Assembly: GCA_021782795.1 (NCBI GenBank)
Contig: JAJXUP010000005.1
Coordinates: 1 to 35,978 of the forward strand
Origin: Pseudomonadota bacterium
Lineage (GTDB): Bacteria; Pseudomonadota; Gammaproteobacteria; Burkholderiales; Sulfuriferulaceae
Length of the DNA: 35,978 nucleotides
Direction of reading: 5' to 3'
Positions 1 to 8,365 of this stretch are shown here, piece after piece. A program made the translations under genes and the position numbers. Below the pieces are notes generated by a model. It searched no databases, had not been told where the DNA came from, and saw only the letters and a program-made list of their open reading frames with translations. Every line of letters begins with the position of its first letter. Positions within the stretch are counted from its first letter, which is position 1.

Positions 1-52
1 ATGCCGTAGCGGGGGTGAATGCTGTGTCGGCAAGGGTACACGGGAGAAAATG

Positions 53-1435
53 ATGCGACTTTCGTTTCATGGTGCGGATCGGGGGGTAACCGGATCCTGT
101 CATTTGTTGCAGGCTGGCGGATTGCGGGTGCTGGTCGACTGCGGCATGTTTCAGGGCGGACACGAGATTGATGAGGACAACGCCGCCGATTTCGGTTTCG
201 ATCCGGCATCCATCGACCTGTTGCTGCTCACGCATGCACATCTCGACCATTGCGGTCGCATTCCATTGCTCGTCAAGCGAGGGTTCCGGGGTGAAATCAT
301 CGCCACTGCGGCTACGTGCGAACTGGCGCGTGTGGTGCTGCTCGATGCCGCGCACCTGCAGGAAGAAGAAGCGGTCCGACATGCGCGCCAGGCGTACCGG
401 CATGGACACGAACCTGCCGAAGCGTTGTACGGTCACCTCGATGCGCTGAATGCGATTGGTCGCTTCGGCCGACAGGCGGCATACGGTGAGGAGATTACGC
501 TGGCGCCCGGGCTGACAGCCTGCTTCTACGATGCCGGGCACATCCTGGGCTCGGCCAGTATCCGCATCGAGGAACGCGCGCACGGACGCACGCATTCCAT
601 CCTGTTTTCCGGCGACCTGGGCAACAGCGGCCGGCCGTTGCTCAATGCCCCGGCCATCCCGCCCAGGGTGGACACGCTGGTGATGGAAACCACCTATGGC
701 GACCGGTTGCACAAGCCGGTTGCGCCTTCGGTCGAGGAACTGTATCAGGCGATCACGGAAACATTCGAACGCGGTGGCAATGTTGTCATTCCGACGTTTG
801 CTCTCGAACGGGCACAGGAAATTCTCTACTTTTTGCGCGAAGGCATCGCCAGTCGGCGGTTGCCGCGCAATTTCCCGGTATTTCTCGACTCTCCGATGGC
901 CATTTCCGCCACTGACATTTTCCGTCACCACCCTGAGGCATTCGCGCAGCAGGTGCAGTCAGCGTTCGCCAATGGCAAGGATCCGTTTTCTCTGCCCGGG
1001 CTGCGCATGACGCGTGAAACTGCCGAATCCATGGCCATCAACCGTGTGACCGGAGGTGCGCTGATCATGGCCGGATCGGGCATGTGCACCGGCGGGCGCG
1101 TGCGTCACCATCTGCGTTACAACCTGTGGCGTGAGGATTCCTCCGTGGTGTTCGTCGGTTATGCGGCGCCCGGTACGCTGGCGCGTTTGCTGATTGACGG
1201 CGTCAAGCGCGTGACGCTGTTCGGTGACGAGATTCCCGTGCGGGCCAGACTGTTTACCATCAACAGTTTTTCCGCCCACGCTGACCGGGATGAGTTGCTG
1301 GCCTGGCAGCGCGCGCTGGCGCCGGCGCAAACCGTGCTGGTGCATGGCGAAGACGCGGTGATGCAGAAATTTTCTGCTGCGTTGCAGGATACCGAGGTGC
1401 ACATGCCGCGTCAGGGCGATGTGATGAGCTGGTGA
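53..1435 (+). CDS. MBL-fold beta-CASP hydrolase (CPSF73-like RNase)
   Basis: This is a 460-residue metallo-beta-lactamase-fold protein with a beta-CASP insert, the architecture of bacterial and archaeal CPSF73-type RNA nucleases. The zinc-site motif HAHLDH is at residues 61-66, followed by AGH (His163), FSGDLG (Asp188), the GSGMCTGGR segment near 341-349, SAHAD (His409) and a terminal VHGE (His431). The beta-CASP block runs from about 245 to 355 and contains PTFALERAQE. All metal ligands expected for an active enzyme appear present. Two ATGs are adjacent at 50 and 53; the GGGAG at 42-46 fits 53 better (6-base spacer against 3). The thioredoxin-like gene follows about 20 bases after the stop, so the two are probably cotranscribed. 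RNA cleavage or processing is inferred from the family; the substrate is unknown. Confidence 0.9.
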   Translation: MRLSFHGADRGVTGSCHLLQAGGLRVLVDCGMFQGGHEIDEDNAADFGFDPASIDLLLLTHAHLDHCGRIPLLVKRGFRGEIIATAATCELARVVLLDAAHLQEEEAVRHARQAYRHGHEPAEALYGHLDALNAIGRFGRQAAYGEEITLAPGLTACFYDAGHILGSASIRIEERAHGRTHSILFSGDLGNSGRPLLNAPAIPPRVDTLVMETTYGDRLHKPVAPSVEELYQAITETFERGGNVVIPTFALERAQEILYFLREGIASRRLPRNFPVFLDSPMAISATDIFRHHPEAFAQQVQSAFANGKDPFSLPGLRMTRETAESMAINRVTGGALIMAGSGMCTGGRVRHHLRYNLWREDSSVVFVGYAAPGTLARLLIDGVKRVTLFGDEIPVRARLFTINSFSAHADRDELLAWQRALAPAQTVLVHGEDAVMQKFSAALQDTEVHMPRQGDVMSW

Positions 1436-1455
1436 GTTGTGGCAGAAGTGATCCG

Positions 1456-1785
1456 ATGAGTAACCCGATGACCGCCGAGACGCCGCCGTCAGACGAAGAA
1501 CCGTTTTCCCGAGCCGCGCTGGATGCCCTGCCCGGCAGGGTGCTGCTGGAATTCGGCGCGGGCTGGTGCGGTATCTGTCGTGCGGCCCAGCCGCTGATCG
1601 GTGACTGGCTGGCGCAGCATGGCGAGGTGCGTCACATTCGCATCGAAGATGGCAAAGGGCGGCGGCTGGGGCGCACCTATGCGGTCAAGTTGTGGCCGAC
1701 GCTGATCCTGTTGCATGAGGGACGGGAGATTGCCCGTGCAGTCCGGCCAAATGACCGCGACGCACTGGCTTCAGCGTTGGGCTGA
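1456..1785 (+). CDS. Thioredoxin-family protein
   Basis: A 109-residue thioredoxin-fold protein. The redox motif WCGIC gives cysteines at residues 38 and 41, after a FGAGW strand typical of thioredoxins, and a WPTLILL segment supplies the expected cis-proline loop. There is no signal peptide, so it is probably cytoplasmic. The frame opens at 1432 with a GTG, but the ATG at 1456 removes an N-terminal stretch unlike the family and is preferred. The central dipeptide is Gly-Ile rather than Gly-Pro, so redox potential and partners may differ from classical thioredoxin. Its last 15 bases overlap the end of the convergent outer-membrane efflux gene. The substrate is unknown. Confidence 0.82.
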   Translation: MSNPMTAETPPSDEEPFSRAALDALPGRVLLEFGAGWCGICRAAQPLIGDWLAQHGEVRHIRIEDGKGRRLGRTYAVKLWPTLILLHEGREIARAVRPNDRDALASALG

Positions 1786-3222
1786 AACGCGATTTGGCGC
1801 TGCTGCGGTGCCACCGAGAGCGACCGCAAGCCGGACGTAGTCCTGCGCCTGTTGCATCCGGGCCTGGGTTCGTTGCAGTTGTGCCTGCGCGATGGCGTGC
1901 TGCGCGCGCAACAGCGCCGGGCGGGCGACGGTGCCGGCGTGCTGGCGTGTTTGCGTCAGTTCAAGGCCCGCTGCCGCATTGCGTACCTCATCGTCGGCCA
2001 GCGCAAGTGTCTGGCGATCGTGATCGAGCGCTGTCAGCGCATCGGCGATCTGGCCGAACGCCTGCAGCACCGTTTGTCGGTACTGTGAGCGCGCTGCCTG
2101 CCAGGCGTGTTCGGCGGCGCGGTGGTGTTCGCGCAGCGCGCCGCCATCGAACAGTGGTGCCGAGATGCCGGCGGCAATCGCCCAGGCGTCGTTGGACAGG
2201 TTGAACAGCCCGGCCGGACTCAATGCTTCTTGCATCCAGTTGGCGCTCAGCGTGACTTGTGGGTACATGGCCGCCTTTGCCATGCCGGCCTCGGCCGCTG
2301 CGGCGTGCAGGTTGGCTGCGGCCACGAGAATGTCTGGTCGTTGCTGCGCAAGTTGCGACGGCAGGCTGGCCGGCGGCGATTCCGGCAGTGAAAAATCGTT
2401 CAGCGACAGCCGTGGGGGTTGCCATACGGCAGGCGGTTTGCCCAACAAGATCGCCAGCAGATGGCGGCTGCTGGCGACCTGTTGCTGCAGTCCGGGAATG
2501 CGTTCGCGGTCGTGGGTCCATTGCGCCTCGGCGTCGAGCGTTTCCTGACGGGTGGCTTCGCCTGCGGCGCGCGTCTGGTGCACCAGTGCGACGGCGTCAC
2601 GGTCGGTGTCAGCCTGTTGCTGTGCTGCAGCCAGTGCATCCAGTCCGGCGGCGTAGTCGAGTGCGGTCAATGCAATGCTGGCCTGTATCTCCAGTCGCAG
2701 CGCATCGAGATTTCGCGCCTGGTATTCGGCCAGTGCCTGGCGTCGTGCAATGGCCTGGTGGATGGCGCCGGAGAAATCCGGTGTCCAGGCAATGGCGGGC
2801 CCGGCTTCATACCAGCTGAAGGGGGGGATGGTGAACTGGGCGGGTCCGAACAGCGCAGCACCATACTTCTGTCGTCCGGCCATGGCATCGAGCGACACCT
2901 GCGGTAGCAGGCCGCCACGTTGTGCTGCCAGCGCATGGCGGGCTTCTGCCAGCCTTTGCCGTGCCGTTTCGAGGTCGGCGTTGTGGTTGTCGGCTTCGCT
3001 CATCCAGTGGTCGAGCGTAGCGCAGCGAAAGGTCGTCCACCAGTCGCCAGTCTGCATGACAGCAGCCGTTTGCGCCTGTGACGCGGGCTGTTCGTCAGGG
3101 GCCAGCCAGGCTCGGGCCGGCGGGGACGTTCGCGCATCGGGCAGGCCGGGTGAATTGCTGCATGCGGCGAGCAGCAGGCTGGCCGTGCATGCCAGCGCCG
3201 TGGCCTGGATGTGCGGTTTCAT
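1771..3222 (-). CDS. Outer-membrane efflux lipoprotein (NodT/TolC type)
   Basis: A 483-residue outer-membrane factor of the NodT/OprM lipoprotein branch, which forms the exit duct of tripartite efflux pumps. The N-terminus is a lipoprotein signal peptide with lipobox LLAAC and acylated Cys21. The rest shows the two long, repeated, alanine- and glutamine-rich helical halves of the TolC family, with typical segments such as RPDILVAAANLHAA and MYPQVTLSANW. It is the last gene of the three-gene efflux operon. Its ATG overlaps the stop of the pump gene by 4 bases, indicating translational coupling. Its 3' end overlaps the thioredoxin-like gene on the other strand by 15 bases. The assignment as partner of the adjacent adaptor and pump rests on context; the drug range cannot be read from the sequence. 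Confidence 0.92.
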   Translation of the reverse strand: MKPHIQATALACTASLLLAACSNSPGLPDARTSPPARAWLAPDEQPASQAQTAAVMQTGDWWTTFRCATLDHWMSEADNHNADLETARQRLAEARHALAAQRGGLLPQVSLDAMAGRQKYGAALFGPAQFTIPPFSWYEAGPAIAWTPDFSGAIHQAIARRQALAEYQARNLDALRLEIQASIALTALDYAAGLDALAAAQQQADTDRDAVALVHQTRAAGEATRQETLDAEAQWTHDRERIPGLQQQVASSRHLLAILLGKPPAVWQPPRLSLNDFSLPESPPASLPSQLAQQRPDILVAAANLHAAAAEAGMAKAAMYPQVTLSANWMQEALSPAGLFNLSNDAWAIAAGISAPLFDGGALREHHRAAEHAWQAARSQYRQTVLQAFGQIADALTALDHDRQTLALADDEVRNAAAGLELTQTRQHAGTVARPALLRAQHAIAQAQLQRTQARMQQAQDYVRLAVALGGTAAAPNRVSAQR

Positions 3223-4823
3223 TCCATCACCGCCAGTTCTGCCTTGGCCTGGCTGCGGGCAGGAGGCCGCAGCAGCACCAGCGTTGGCAACAGCAGCAGT
3301 GTGAGGATGAACATCAGCTTGAAGTCGTCGAGGTAGGCGATCATGGTGGCCTCGCGGGTGATCATGTGATCGAGCGCCAGCCAGCCACCCGGGCTGACGG
3401 TGGCGATGTGGCTGGCCGCCAGCGCAAGCGCCGGATGGTGCCAGGGCGCGAAATGGCTTGCCAGTCCCGCATGTACGGTTTGCGTGTTGCGTGTGAGCAG
3501 GGTTTGCACGGCGGAAATGCCGATGGCACTGCCGATGTTGCGTTGCAGGTTGAAAAAGGCGGTGCCTTCATTGCGCAGTGAGGTGGGGAGCGTGGCGAAT
3601 GCCACCGTGGAAATCGGCACATAGGCGAGGCCGATGCCAAAGCCTTGCAGGATTCCGGAGACGACGATCGGTTCCTCGCTCATGAGCAGATTGAAATCCA
3701 TCATCTGCCACAGCGACACCAGCATCAGCATCAGCCCCAGGCCAACGATCCAGCGTGCATCGATACGTCCGATCATCCGCCCGACCACCATCATGCCGAG
3801 CATGGTGCCGGCACCGCGCGGTGCCGTGACCATCCCGCTGGCAATTACCGGATAGGCCAGTTCGTTCTGCAGCATGGGTGGAATCAATGCCAGGGTGGCG
3901 AACAGGATGACGCCGATCATGAAAATGAATACGTTGGCGGTGACGAAATTGCGATCGGCGAACAGCGCGAGGCTGAGGAACGGCCGCGGGTGGGTGAGTG
4001 AATGCACGAGGAAACTGTACATGGCCAGTCCGGCGAGCAGGGCTTCGGCGATGATCTCCGGAGAACTGAACCAGTCCTTGAGTTCGCCGCGGTCGAGAAA
4101 CAACTGCAGGGCTCCGATACCGAGCGCAAGCGAGGTAAAGCCGAAAAAGTCGAATCGTCCCGGCTGGCGCACGGTTTCCGGCATGGATGCCGACAAGCCG
4201 ACAAAGGCAATGATGCCGACCGGAACGTTGATGAAGAACACCCAGTTCCAGCTGTAGTTTTCCGTGAGCCAGCCGCCGAGCATGGGACCGAGTACCGGAC
4301 CGAGGGTGACGCCCACACCCCAGATCGACATGGCGCGTCCGTGGTGTTCGGGTGGGTTGATGTCAAACAGCACCGCCTGCGACAGCGGTACCAGCGCGGC
4401 ACCTGACATGCCCTGCAGTACGCGGCAGAGGACGATCATGGCCAGGTTGCCGGATAGCCCGCATAACGCGGAACTGACGGTGAAGCCGACAATGGAGATC
4501 AGGAACACGCGCTTGCGGCCAAAGCGTCCGGCCAGCCAGCCGGTGAGCGGAATCATGATTGCTGCGGCAATGATGTATGAGGTCAGCACCCACATCATCT
4601 GGTCCTGCGTGGCTGACAGCGATCCCTGCATTTGCGGCAGTGCAACATTGGCAATGGTCGAGTCGAGCGCCTGCATGATGGTGGCTGCCATGATGGAAAA
4701 CGTGATCAGCGGCCGATTGAGCGGTTTATCGGCCAGTCGTGCGTGCGGTGGATGGGGTACCGTCGCGCCTTCGCCGGCTTCCTCGATGCTCTGGTCGAGC
4801 AGGTCGTCCGGAGTCTGTGCCAT
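3219..4823 (-). CDS. DHA2-family MFS multidrug transporter (EmrB-like)
   Basis: A 534-residue inner-membrane drug:proton antiporter of the DHA2 (14-helix) MFS branch, like EmrB. A short acidic cytoplasmic N-terminus leads into TM1, which carries the DHA2 signature around LDSTIANVALPQM. The loop 2-3 motif GRFGRKR and the antiporter motif C region (GVTLGPVLGPMLGGW) are both visible. It starts 2 bases after the adaptor stop and overlaps the outer-membrane gene by 4 bases, so the three form one transcription unit. The expected role is to pass hydrophobic toxic compounds through the adaptor to the outer-membrane duct. A specific gene name is not given because EmrB, FarB and similar pumps cannot be separated by inspection. 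Confidence 0.93.
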   Translation of the reverse strand: MAQTPDDLLDQSIEEAGEGATVPHPPHARLADKPLNRPLITFSIMAATIMQALDSTIANVALPQMQGSLSATQDQMMWVLTSYIIAAAIMIPLTGWLAGRFGRKRVFLISIVGFTVSSALCGLSGNLAMIVLCRVLQGMSGAALVPLSQAVLFDINPPEHHGRAMSIWGVGVTLGPVLGPMLGGWLTENYSWNWVFFINVPVGIIAFVGLSASMPETVRQPGRFDFFGFTSLALGIGALQLFLDRGELKDWFSSPEIIAEALLAGLAMYSFLVHSLTHPRPFLSLALFADRNFVTANVFIFMIGVILFATLALIPPMLQNELAYPVIASGMVTAPRGAGTMLGMMVVGRMIGRIDARWIVGLGLMLMLVSLWQMMDFNLLMSEEPIVVSGILQGFGIGLAYVPISTVAFATLPTSLRNEGTAFFNLQRNIGSAIGISAVQTLLTRNTQTVHAGLASHFAPWHHPALALAASHIATVSPGGWLALDHMITREATMIAYLDDFKLMFILTLLLLPTLVLLRPPARSQAKAELAVME

Positions 4824-4825
4824 GG

Positions 4826-5863
4826 TCAGAAATCTTCCAGCCGGCTGTGGCCAGTGTCGACGCTGACCTCGGCGCTCAGGCCGGTATGCACCGGGAGGTC
4901 GCCGTGAAAGTCATCGATGCGGATGCGAACCGGCAGACGCTGCACCACCTTGATCCAGTTTCCGGAAACATTTTCCGGCGGCAGCAGCGCAAAACTGGAA
5001 CCGGTGCCAGGGCTAAGGCTGTCGACCCGACCATGGAACCGGCGGCCGGGAATGGCATCGATTTCGATGATCGCGGTCTGGCCCGGCCGCATGTGGGCCA
5101 GATCGGTTTCCTTGAAGTTGGCTTCGACCCAGGTCTGGTGGTTCAGCACCAGGCCGAACACAGCCGCGCCGGCTTTGATGTAATCACCACGCTGCAGATT
5201 GTCCACCTGGGTGACGATGCCGTCGTCCGGGGCACGGATGACCGTGCGTGCCAGATCGAGGCGGGCGCGGTCGAGTTCGGCCCGGGCCAGTTGCACCGCA
5301 GGCTGCTGGTCGACCGGCAGTTCCGGATGGCGGTCGAGCAGCGCCAGGGTGTTGTCACGTGCGTGACCGAGGACAGCGACCTGTTGGCGTGCGGCGTCGA
5401 GCGCATGCGCAGCGCTGTCCAGTTGTGCCGGCGAGGCGATGTCATGCTGGGCCAACTGCTTCTGCCGGGCGTACTCGCGTTGTTGCCAGGCCAGTGTTTG
5501 CCGGGCGGCGCGTAGTTCGGCATCGCGTTGATCCAGCGTGGCGCGGAGTGAGCGGATATGCAGTTGCGCGTCGGCCAGTCGGGCCTGGGCAACGCGTTCA
5601 GCGAGAACGAAATCGCGGCCGTCCAGGGCAAACAGCGGGTCGCCGCGTCGTACCGGCTGGTTGTCGTGTACGTAGACCCGCACCACGCGGCCGTCGATAT
5701 GCGCGCTGACATCGACATGCGCCGCCTGAGTATAGGCATCGTCGGTCGACACCGAGCGGCCGCCGGCCAGATAGAATGCCGCGACGATAATCAGCACCAG
5801 CAGCGGGCCCGCGATCAGCAAGCGTCGGCGCAGCCGTTCGGAGGTGTTGTTGGACTTGCTCAC
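4826..5863 (-). CDS. HlyD/EmrA-family periplasmic adaptor
   Basis: A 345-residue membrane-fusion protein. One transmembrane helix near residues 15-33 anchors a periplasmic part with a lipoyl half-motif (IDGRVVRVYVHDNQPVRRGD), a long coiled-coil hairpin rich in Ala, Arg and Gln at about 85-200, the second lipoyl half (IRAPDDGIVTQV) and a beta-barrel domain. This is the EmrA organisation. The start is a GTG at 5863, with GGAG in a 10-bp palindrome (5865-5874) as ribosome-binding site. It is the first gene of the efflux operon and is read divergently from the LysR gene, from which it is separated by a roughly 150-base regulatory region. It should bridge the EmrB-like pump to the outer-membrane lipoprotein. 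Confidence 0.93.
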   Translation of the reverse strand: MSKSNNTSERLRRRLLIAGPLLVLIIVAAFYLAGGRSVSTDDAYTQAAHVDVSAHIDGRVVRVYVHDNQPVRRGDPLFALDGRDFVLAERVAQARLADAQLHIRSLRATLDQRDAELRAARQTLAWQQREYARQKQLAQHDIASPAQLDSAAHALDAARQQVAVLGHARDNTLALLDRHPELPVDQQPAVQLARAELDRARLDLARTVIRAPDDGIVTQVDNLQRGDYIKAGAAVFGLVLNHQTWVEANFKETDLAHMRPGQTAIIEIDAIPGRRFHGRVDSLSPGTGSSFALLPPENVSGNWIKVVQRLPVRIRIDDFHGDLPVHTGLSAEVSVDTGHSRLEDF

Positions 5864-5949
5864 GGGAGTACTCCGTCAATGGGTGCCGGCGCGTAAAGCT
5901 GCCTTGAGGCGATCATTGTAGCGAAGCTTGATTGCAAGGATAATACTCG

Positions 5950-5967
5950 ATAATCCGAATGGATTAT
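5950..5967. promoter_or_regulatory. 18-bp palindrome, candidate LysR operator
   Basis: ATAATCC-GAAT-GGATTAT is a perfect inverted repeat with 7-base arms and a 4-base spacer. It lies in the short divergent region between the efflux operon and the LysR gene, where a LysR-type regulator normally binds to control both itself and its target. It covers an upstream in-frame ATG at 5966, which argues that this ATG is not the LysR start. A possible -10 for the efflux operon (TACAAT on the minus strand, 5920-5915) lies about 30 bases away. Binding is inferred from position and symmetry only. Confidence 0.55.
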
Positions 5968-6010
5968 GTGTTTTTATCGAATAATCGCTGCCAGCGTGTC
6001 GGAGGGCAAT

Positions 6011-6937
6011 GTGCGGGGTGCTGAATTCGCCGAATTGCGGGCATTCATGGAAGTGGCCGAGCATGGCAACTTCGGTCGTGCGGCGACCCGGCTCGGGCTG
6101 GCGCCATCGACGCTGAGTCAGACGATCCGGGCGCTTGAGACGCGGCTGGAGACGCGGCTGCTGCATCGCAGCACGCGTAGCGTTTCGCTGACCGAAGCCG
6201 GCCGCCATCTGCTGGAACGGATTCGCCCGGCGTTTGGCGAGCTGGAAGCCGCCGTGGAATCAATCAATGCTTTTCGTGCCGTACCGAGCGGTAATTTGCG
6301 CCTCAGCATATCAACCGTGCCGGCACAAATGATCCTGGCGCCCTTGCTCAGGGATTTTCTGCATGCCTATCCGGGCATCCGGCTGGAAATCGAGGTTGAT
6401 CGCGCCAATGTCGATATCGTCAAGGGTGGGTTCGATGCAGGTATCCGTTACGGGTCGTATATCGCACGCGACATGGTAGTGATGCAGGTGAGCCCGCCGA
6501 CGCGTATGTTGGCTGTGGCGTCCCCTGGCTATTTGCAATGCCATTCCGTGCCGACGCAACCCCATGATTTGCGCAACCATGATTGCATCCGCTTCCGTTC
6601 GGTCAACCGGCAGACGCTGGTGTGGGAGTTCGAACAGGCAGGGCGGCGTATCGAAGTCGATGTCGAGGGGCCGCTGCTGGTTAATGACGCGGACCTGCTG
6701 GTGCGTGCGGTGCGTGACGGCATTGGCATCGGTTACATGGCCGAGGCGTATATGCGAGAACACCTGCTCAGCGGCAGCCTGGTGCCACTGCTGGCCGACT
6801 GGGCGGTGACCATGGATGGCTGGTTCCTGTATTATGCAAGCCGGCATCATTTGCCAGCACCGCTGAAAGCGTTCATCCAGTTTTTGCGCGATCGACAGGT
6901 GGGGAACGGTGACGCCGGGCGTGTGCTGCCAGACTGA
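6011..6937 (+). CDS. LysR-family transcriptional regulator
   Basis: A 308-residue LysR-type regulator. The N-terminal winged helix-turn-helix (about residues 5-62) is clear: FMEVAEHGNFGRAATRLGLA followed by STLSQTIRALETRL and the TRSVSLTEAG wing. The rest is a periplasmic-binding-protein-like effector domain. The GTG at 6011 is chosen because GGAGG at 6001-6005 is correctly spaced; the longer reading from ATG 5966 would start inside the operator-like palindrome. It is divergent from the efflux operon, so it probably regulates that pump in response to a small molecule. The phosphogluconolactonase gene follows after 15 bases and may share its transcript. Confidence 0.9.
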   Translation: MRGAEFAELRAFMEVAEHGNFGRAATRLGLAPSTLSQTIRALETRLETRLLHRSTRSVSLTEAGRHLLERIRPAFGELEAAVESINAFRAVPSGNLRLSISTVPAQMILAPLLRDFLHAYPGIRLEIEVDRANVDIVKGGFDAGIRYGSYIARDMVVMQVSPPTRMLAVASPGYLQCHSVPTQPHDLRNHDCIRFRSVNRQTLVWEFEQAGRRIEVDVEGPLLVNDADLLVRAVRDGIGIGYMAEAYMREHLLSGSLVPLLADWAVTMDGWFLYYASRHHLPAPLKAFIQFLRDRQVGNGDAGRVLPD

Positions 6938-6952
6938 CGGAGGGAGAAGCGC

Positions 6953-7669
6953 ATGGGTGACAGGATACGGACGTGTCTGCGCGAAACGCGCTGGACTGTA
7001 ACCGCCAACGTGGCGGGGCAGGCCTGTGATCGGGTGCGGCTGGCGGCGCAACAGGCGCTGGAGGCTCGGGGAGTGTTCCACCTGGTGCTGGCCGGTGGTT
7101 CCACACCGCGCGCACTGTATGCGCAACTGGCTGGCCTGCACACCGACTGGCGTGGCTGGCATCTGTGGTTCGGTGACGAGCGTTGCCTGCCTGAACACGA
7201 TGCCCAGCGCAACAGTCGCATGGCCGACGCAGCCTGGCTGGCAGCCAGCCCCATCCCGCCCAGTCAGATCCATCGCATGCACGCCGAGCGCGGTGCGGTG
7301 GCAGGCGTGCGCGACTATGTCGGCCAACTGGCGGGAACCGAAACGTTCGATCTCGTGCTGCTCGGCCTGGGCGAGGATGGGCATACCGCCAGCCTGTTTC
7401 CCCGACGGTTGCCCGAGCCAGAAGATGCCGTGGCAATTGCCGTCATGGATGCACCCAAACCACCTGCCGAACGCATCAGTCTCAGCGCGCGCAGGCTGTC
7501 GGATGCGCGTGCCGTACTGTTTCTGGTGACCGGGGCGGGCAAGTGCGATGCAGTGTCACGCTGGCGGCGCGGCGACGCGATTCCGGCGGCCGAGATCTGT
7601 CCACCGCATGGTACGGTTGAGGTGCTGCTCGAGCCGGTGTGCCTCGCCGAAGCGCAGTCGCAGATCTGA
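6953..7669 (+). CDS. pgl: 6-phosphogluconolactonase
   Basis: A 238-residue DevB/SOL-type 6-phosphogluconolactonase, which hydrolyses 6-phosphogluconolactone to 6-phosphogluconate in the oxidative pentose-phosphate and Entner-Doudoroff routes. It has the family signatures LAGGSTPRALYAQL near the N-terminus, WFGDERCLP in the middle and LLGLGEDGHTASLFP with the catalytic His. Length matches the family. A strong purine-rich ribosome-binding site (GGAGGGAG) precedes the ATG. No glucose-6-phosphate dehydrogenase or 6-phosphogluconate dehydratase gene is beside it, which is unusual but not rare. It is convergent with rnfE, with 9 bases between the stop codons. Confidence 0.93.
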   Translation: MGDRIRTCLRETRWTVTANVAGQACDRVRLAAQQALEARGVFHLVLAGGSTPRALYAQLAGLHTDWRGWHLWFGDERCLPEHDAQRNSRMADAAWLAASPIPPSQIHRMHAERGAVAGVRDYVGQLAGTETFDLVLLGLGEDGHTASLFPRRLPEPEDAVAIAVMDAPKPPAERISLSARRLSDARAVLFLVTGAGKCDAVSRWRRGDAIPAAEICPPHGTVEVLLEPVCLAEAQSQI

Positions 7670-7673
7670 GTCC

Positions 7674-7686
7674 CGGCCTCAGGCCG
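7674..7686. other. Small hairpin between convergent pgl and rnfE ends
   Basis: CGGCC-TCA-GGCCG forms a 5-bp GC stem with a 3-base loop at the meeting point of pgl and the rnf operon, and includes the rnfE stop codon. There is no T-tract on either side, so it is not a canonical intrinsic terminator. It is the only candidate 3'-end structure I see here. Confidence 0.25.
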
Positions 7687-8365
7687 CGGCGGCCGTGGGT
7701 GCCGCGATCGTGGCGCTCGGATTGGCGCGTGCCTGATGGCGCTGGTCGATCCAGTTGCGTGCCGCAATGATGAGGCCAAGCCCGAAGAATGCGCCCGGCG
7801 GCAGGATCGACAGCAGGAACCCCGGATAGTCAGGAATGACGTGGATTACCCAGTGTCTGGCGATCGGGCCGAGAGCGAGGTCGATGCCCGATAGCAGGGT
7901 GCCCTTGCCCACCAGTTCGCGCAATGCGCCCAGCATGACCAGCACCACCGTCACCCCGAGTCCCATCATGAAGCCGTCCACCAGCGAGGGCAGCACCGGA
8001 TTGCGCGAGGCGAATACTTCGGTGCGTGCCAGCACGATGCAGTTGGTGACGATGAGCGGGATGAAGATGCCCAGTACCAGGTAGAGCGGATGCACGAAGG
8101 CATTCATGCTCATGTCGATGATGGTCACCAGCGCGGCGATGATGAGGATGAATACCGGGATGCGCGTGTCCGGAGTCACGTGGTTGCGTACCAGCGATAC
8201 GCCGGCGTTGCTGAATGCCATGACCAGGGCGGTGGCGATGCCCAGTCCGAGCGCATTGGTGATGTTGGTGCTGATGGCAAGCAACGGGCACATGCCAAGA
8301 ATCTGCACCATGCTCGGGTTTTGTTTCCATAAGCCATTGACGATGATTTCACGGTAGGCGCTCAT
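7679..8365 (-). CDS. rnfE: Rnf complex membrane subunit RnfE
   Basis: A 228-residue integral membrane subunit of the Rnf (Rsx) ferredoxin:NAD+ oxidoreductase. The start NGLWKQNPSMVQILGMCP is diagnostic of RnfE, and about six hydrophobic helices follow. Cys26 (GMCP) and Cys109 (TNC) match the cysteines that, with the equivalent pair in RnfA, hold an iron-sulfur centre inside the membrane. RnfE and RnfA are homologues with inverted topology. The ATG overlaps the rnfG stop by 4 bases. It is the last gene of the operon; the nth gene that often follows in gammaproteobacteria is absent here. Confidence 0.96.
   Translation of the reverse strand: MSAYREIIVNGLWKQNPSMVQILGMCPLLAISTNITNALGLGIATALVMAFSNAGVSLVRNHVTPDTRIPVFILIIAALVTIIDMSMNAFVHPLYLVLGIFIPLIVTNCIVLARTEVFASRNPVLPSLVDGFMMGLGVTVVLVMLGALRELVGKGTLLSGIDLALGPIARHWVIHVIPDYPGFLLSILPPGAFFGLGLIIAARNWIDQRHQARANPSATIAAPTAAAA

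Noticed and set aside
5966-6010. Upstream ATG start for the LysR gene
   Set aside because: It lies inside the palindrome and lacks a ribosome-binding site, whereas GTG 6011 has GGAGG at correct spacing and gives the usual N-terminus.
6311-7384. 357-codon minus-strand frame opposite the LysR gene and pgl
   Set aside because: It is a shadow of two well-supported plus-strand genes with no motif of its own.
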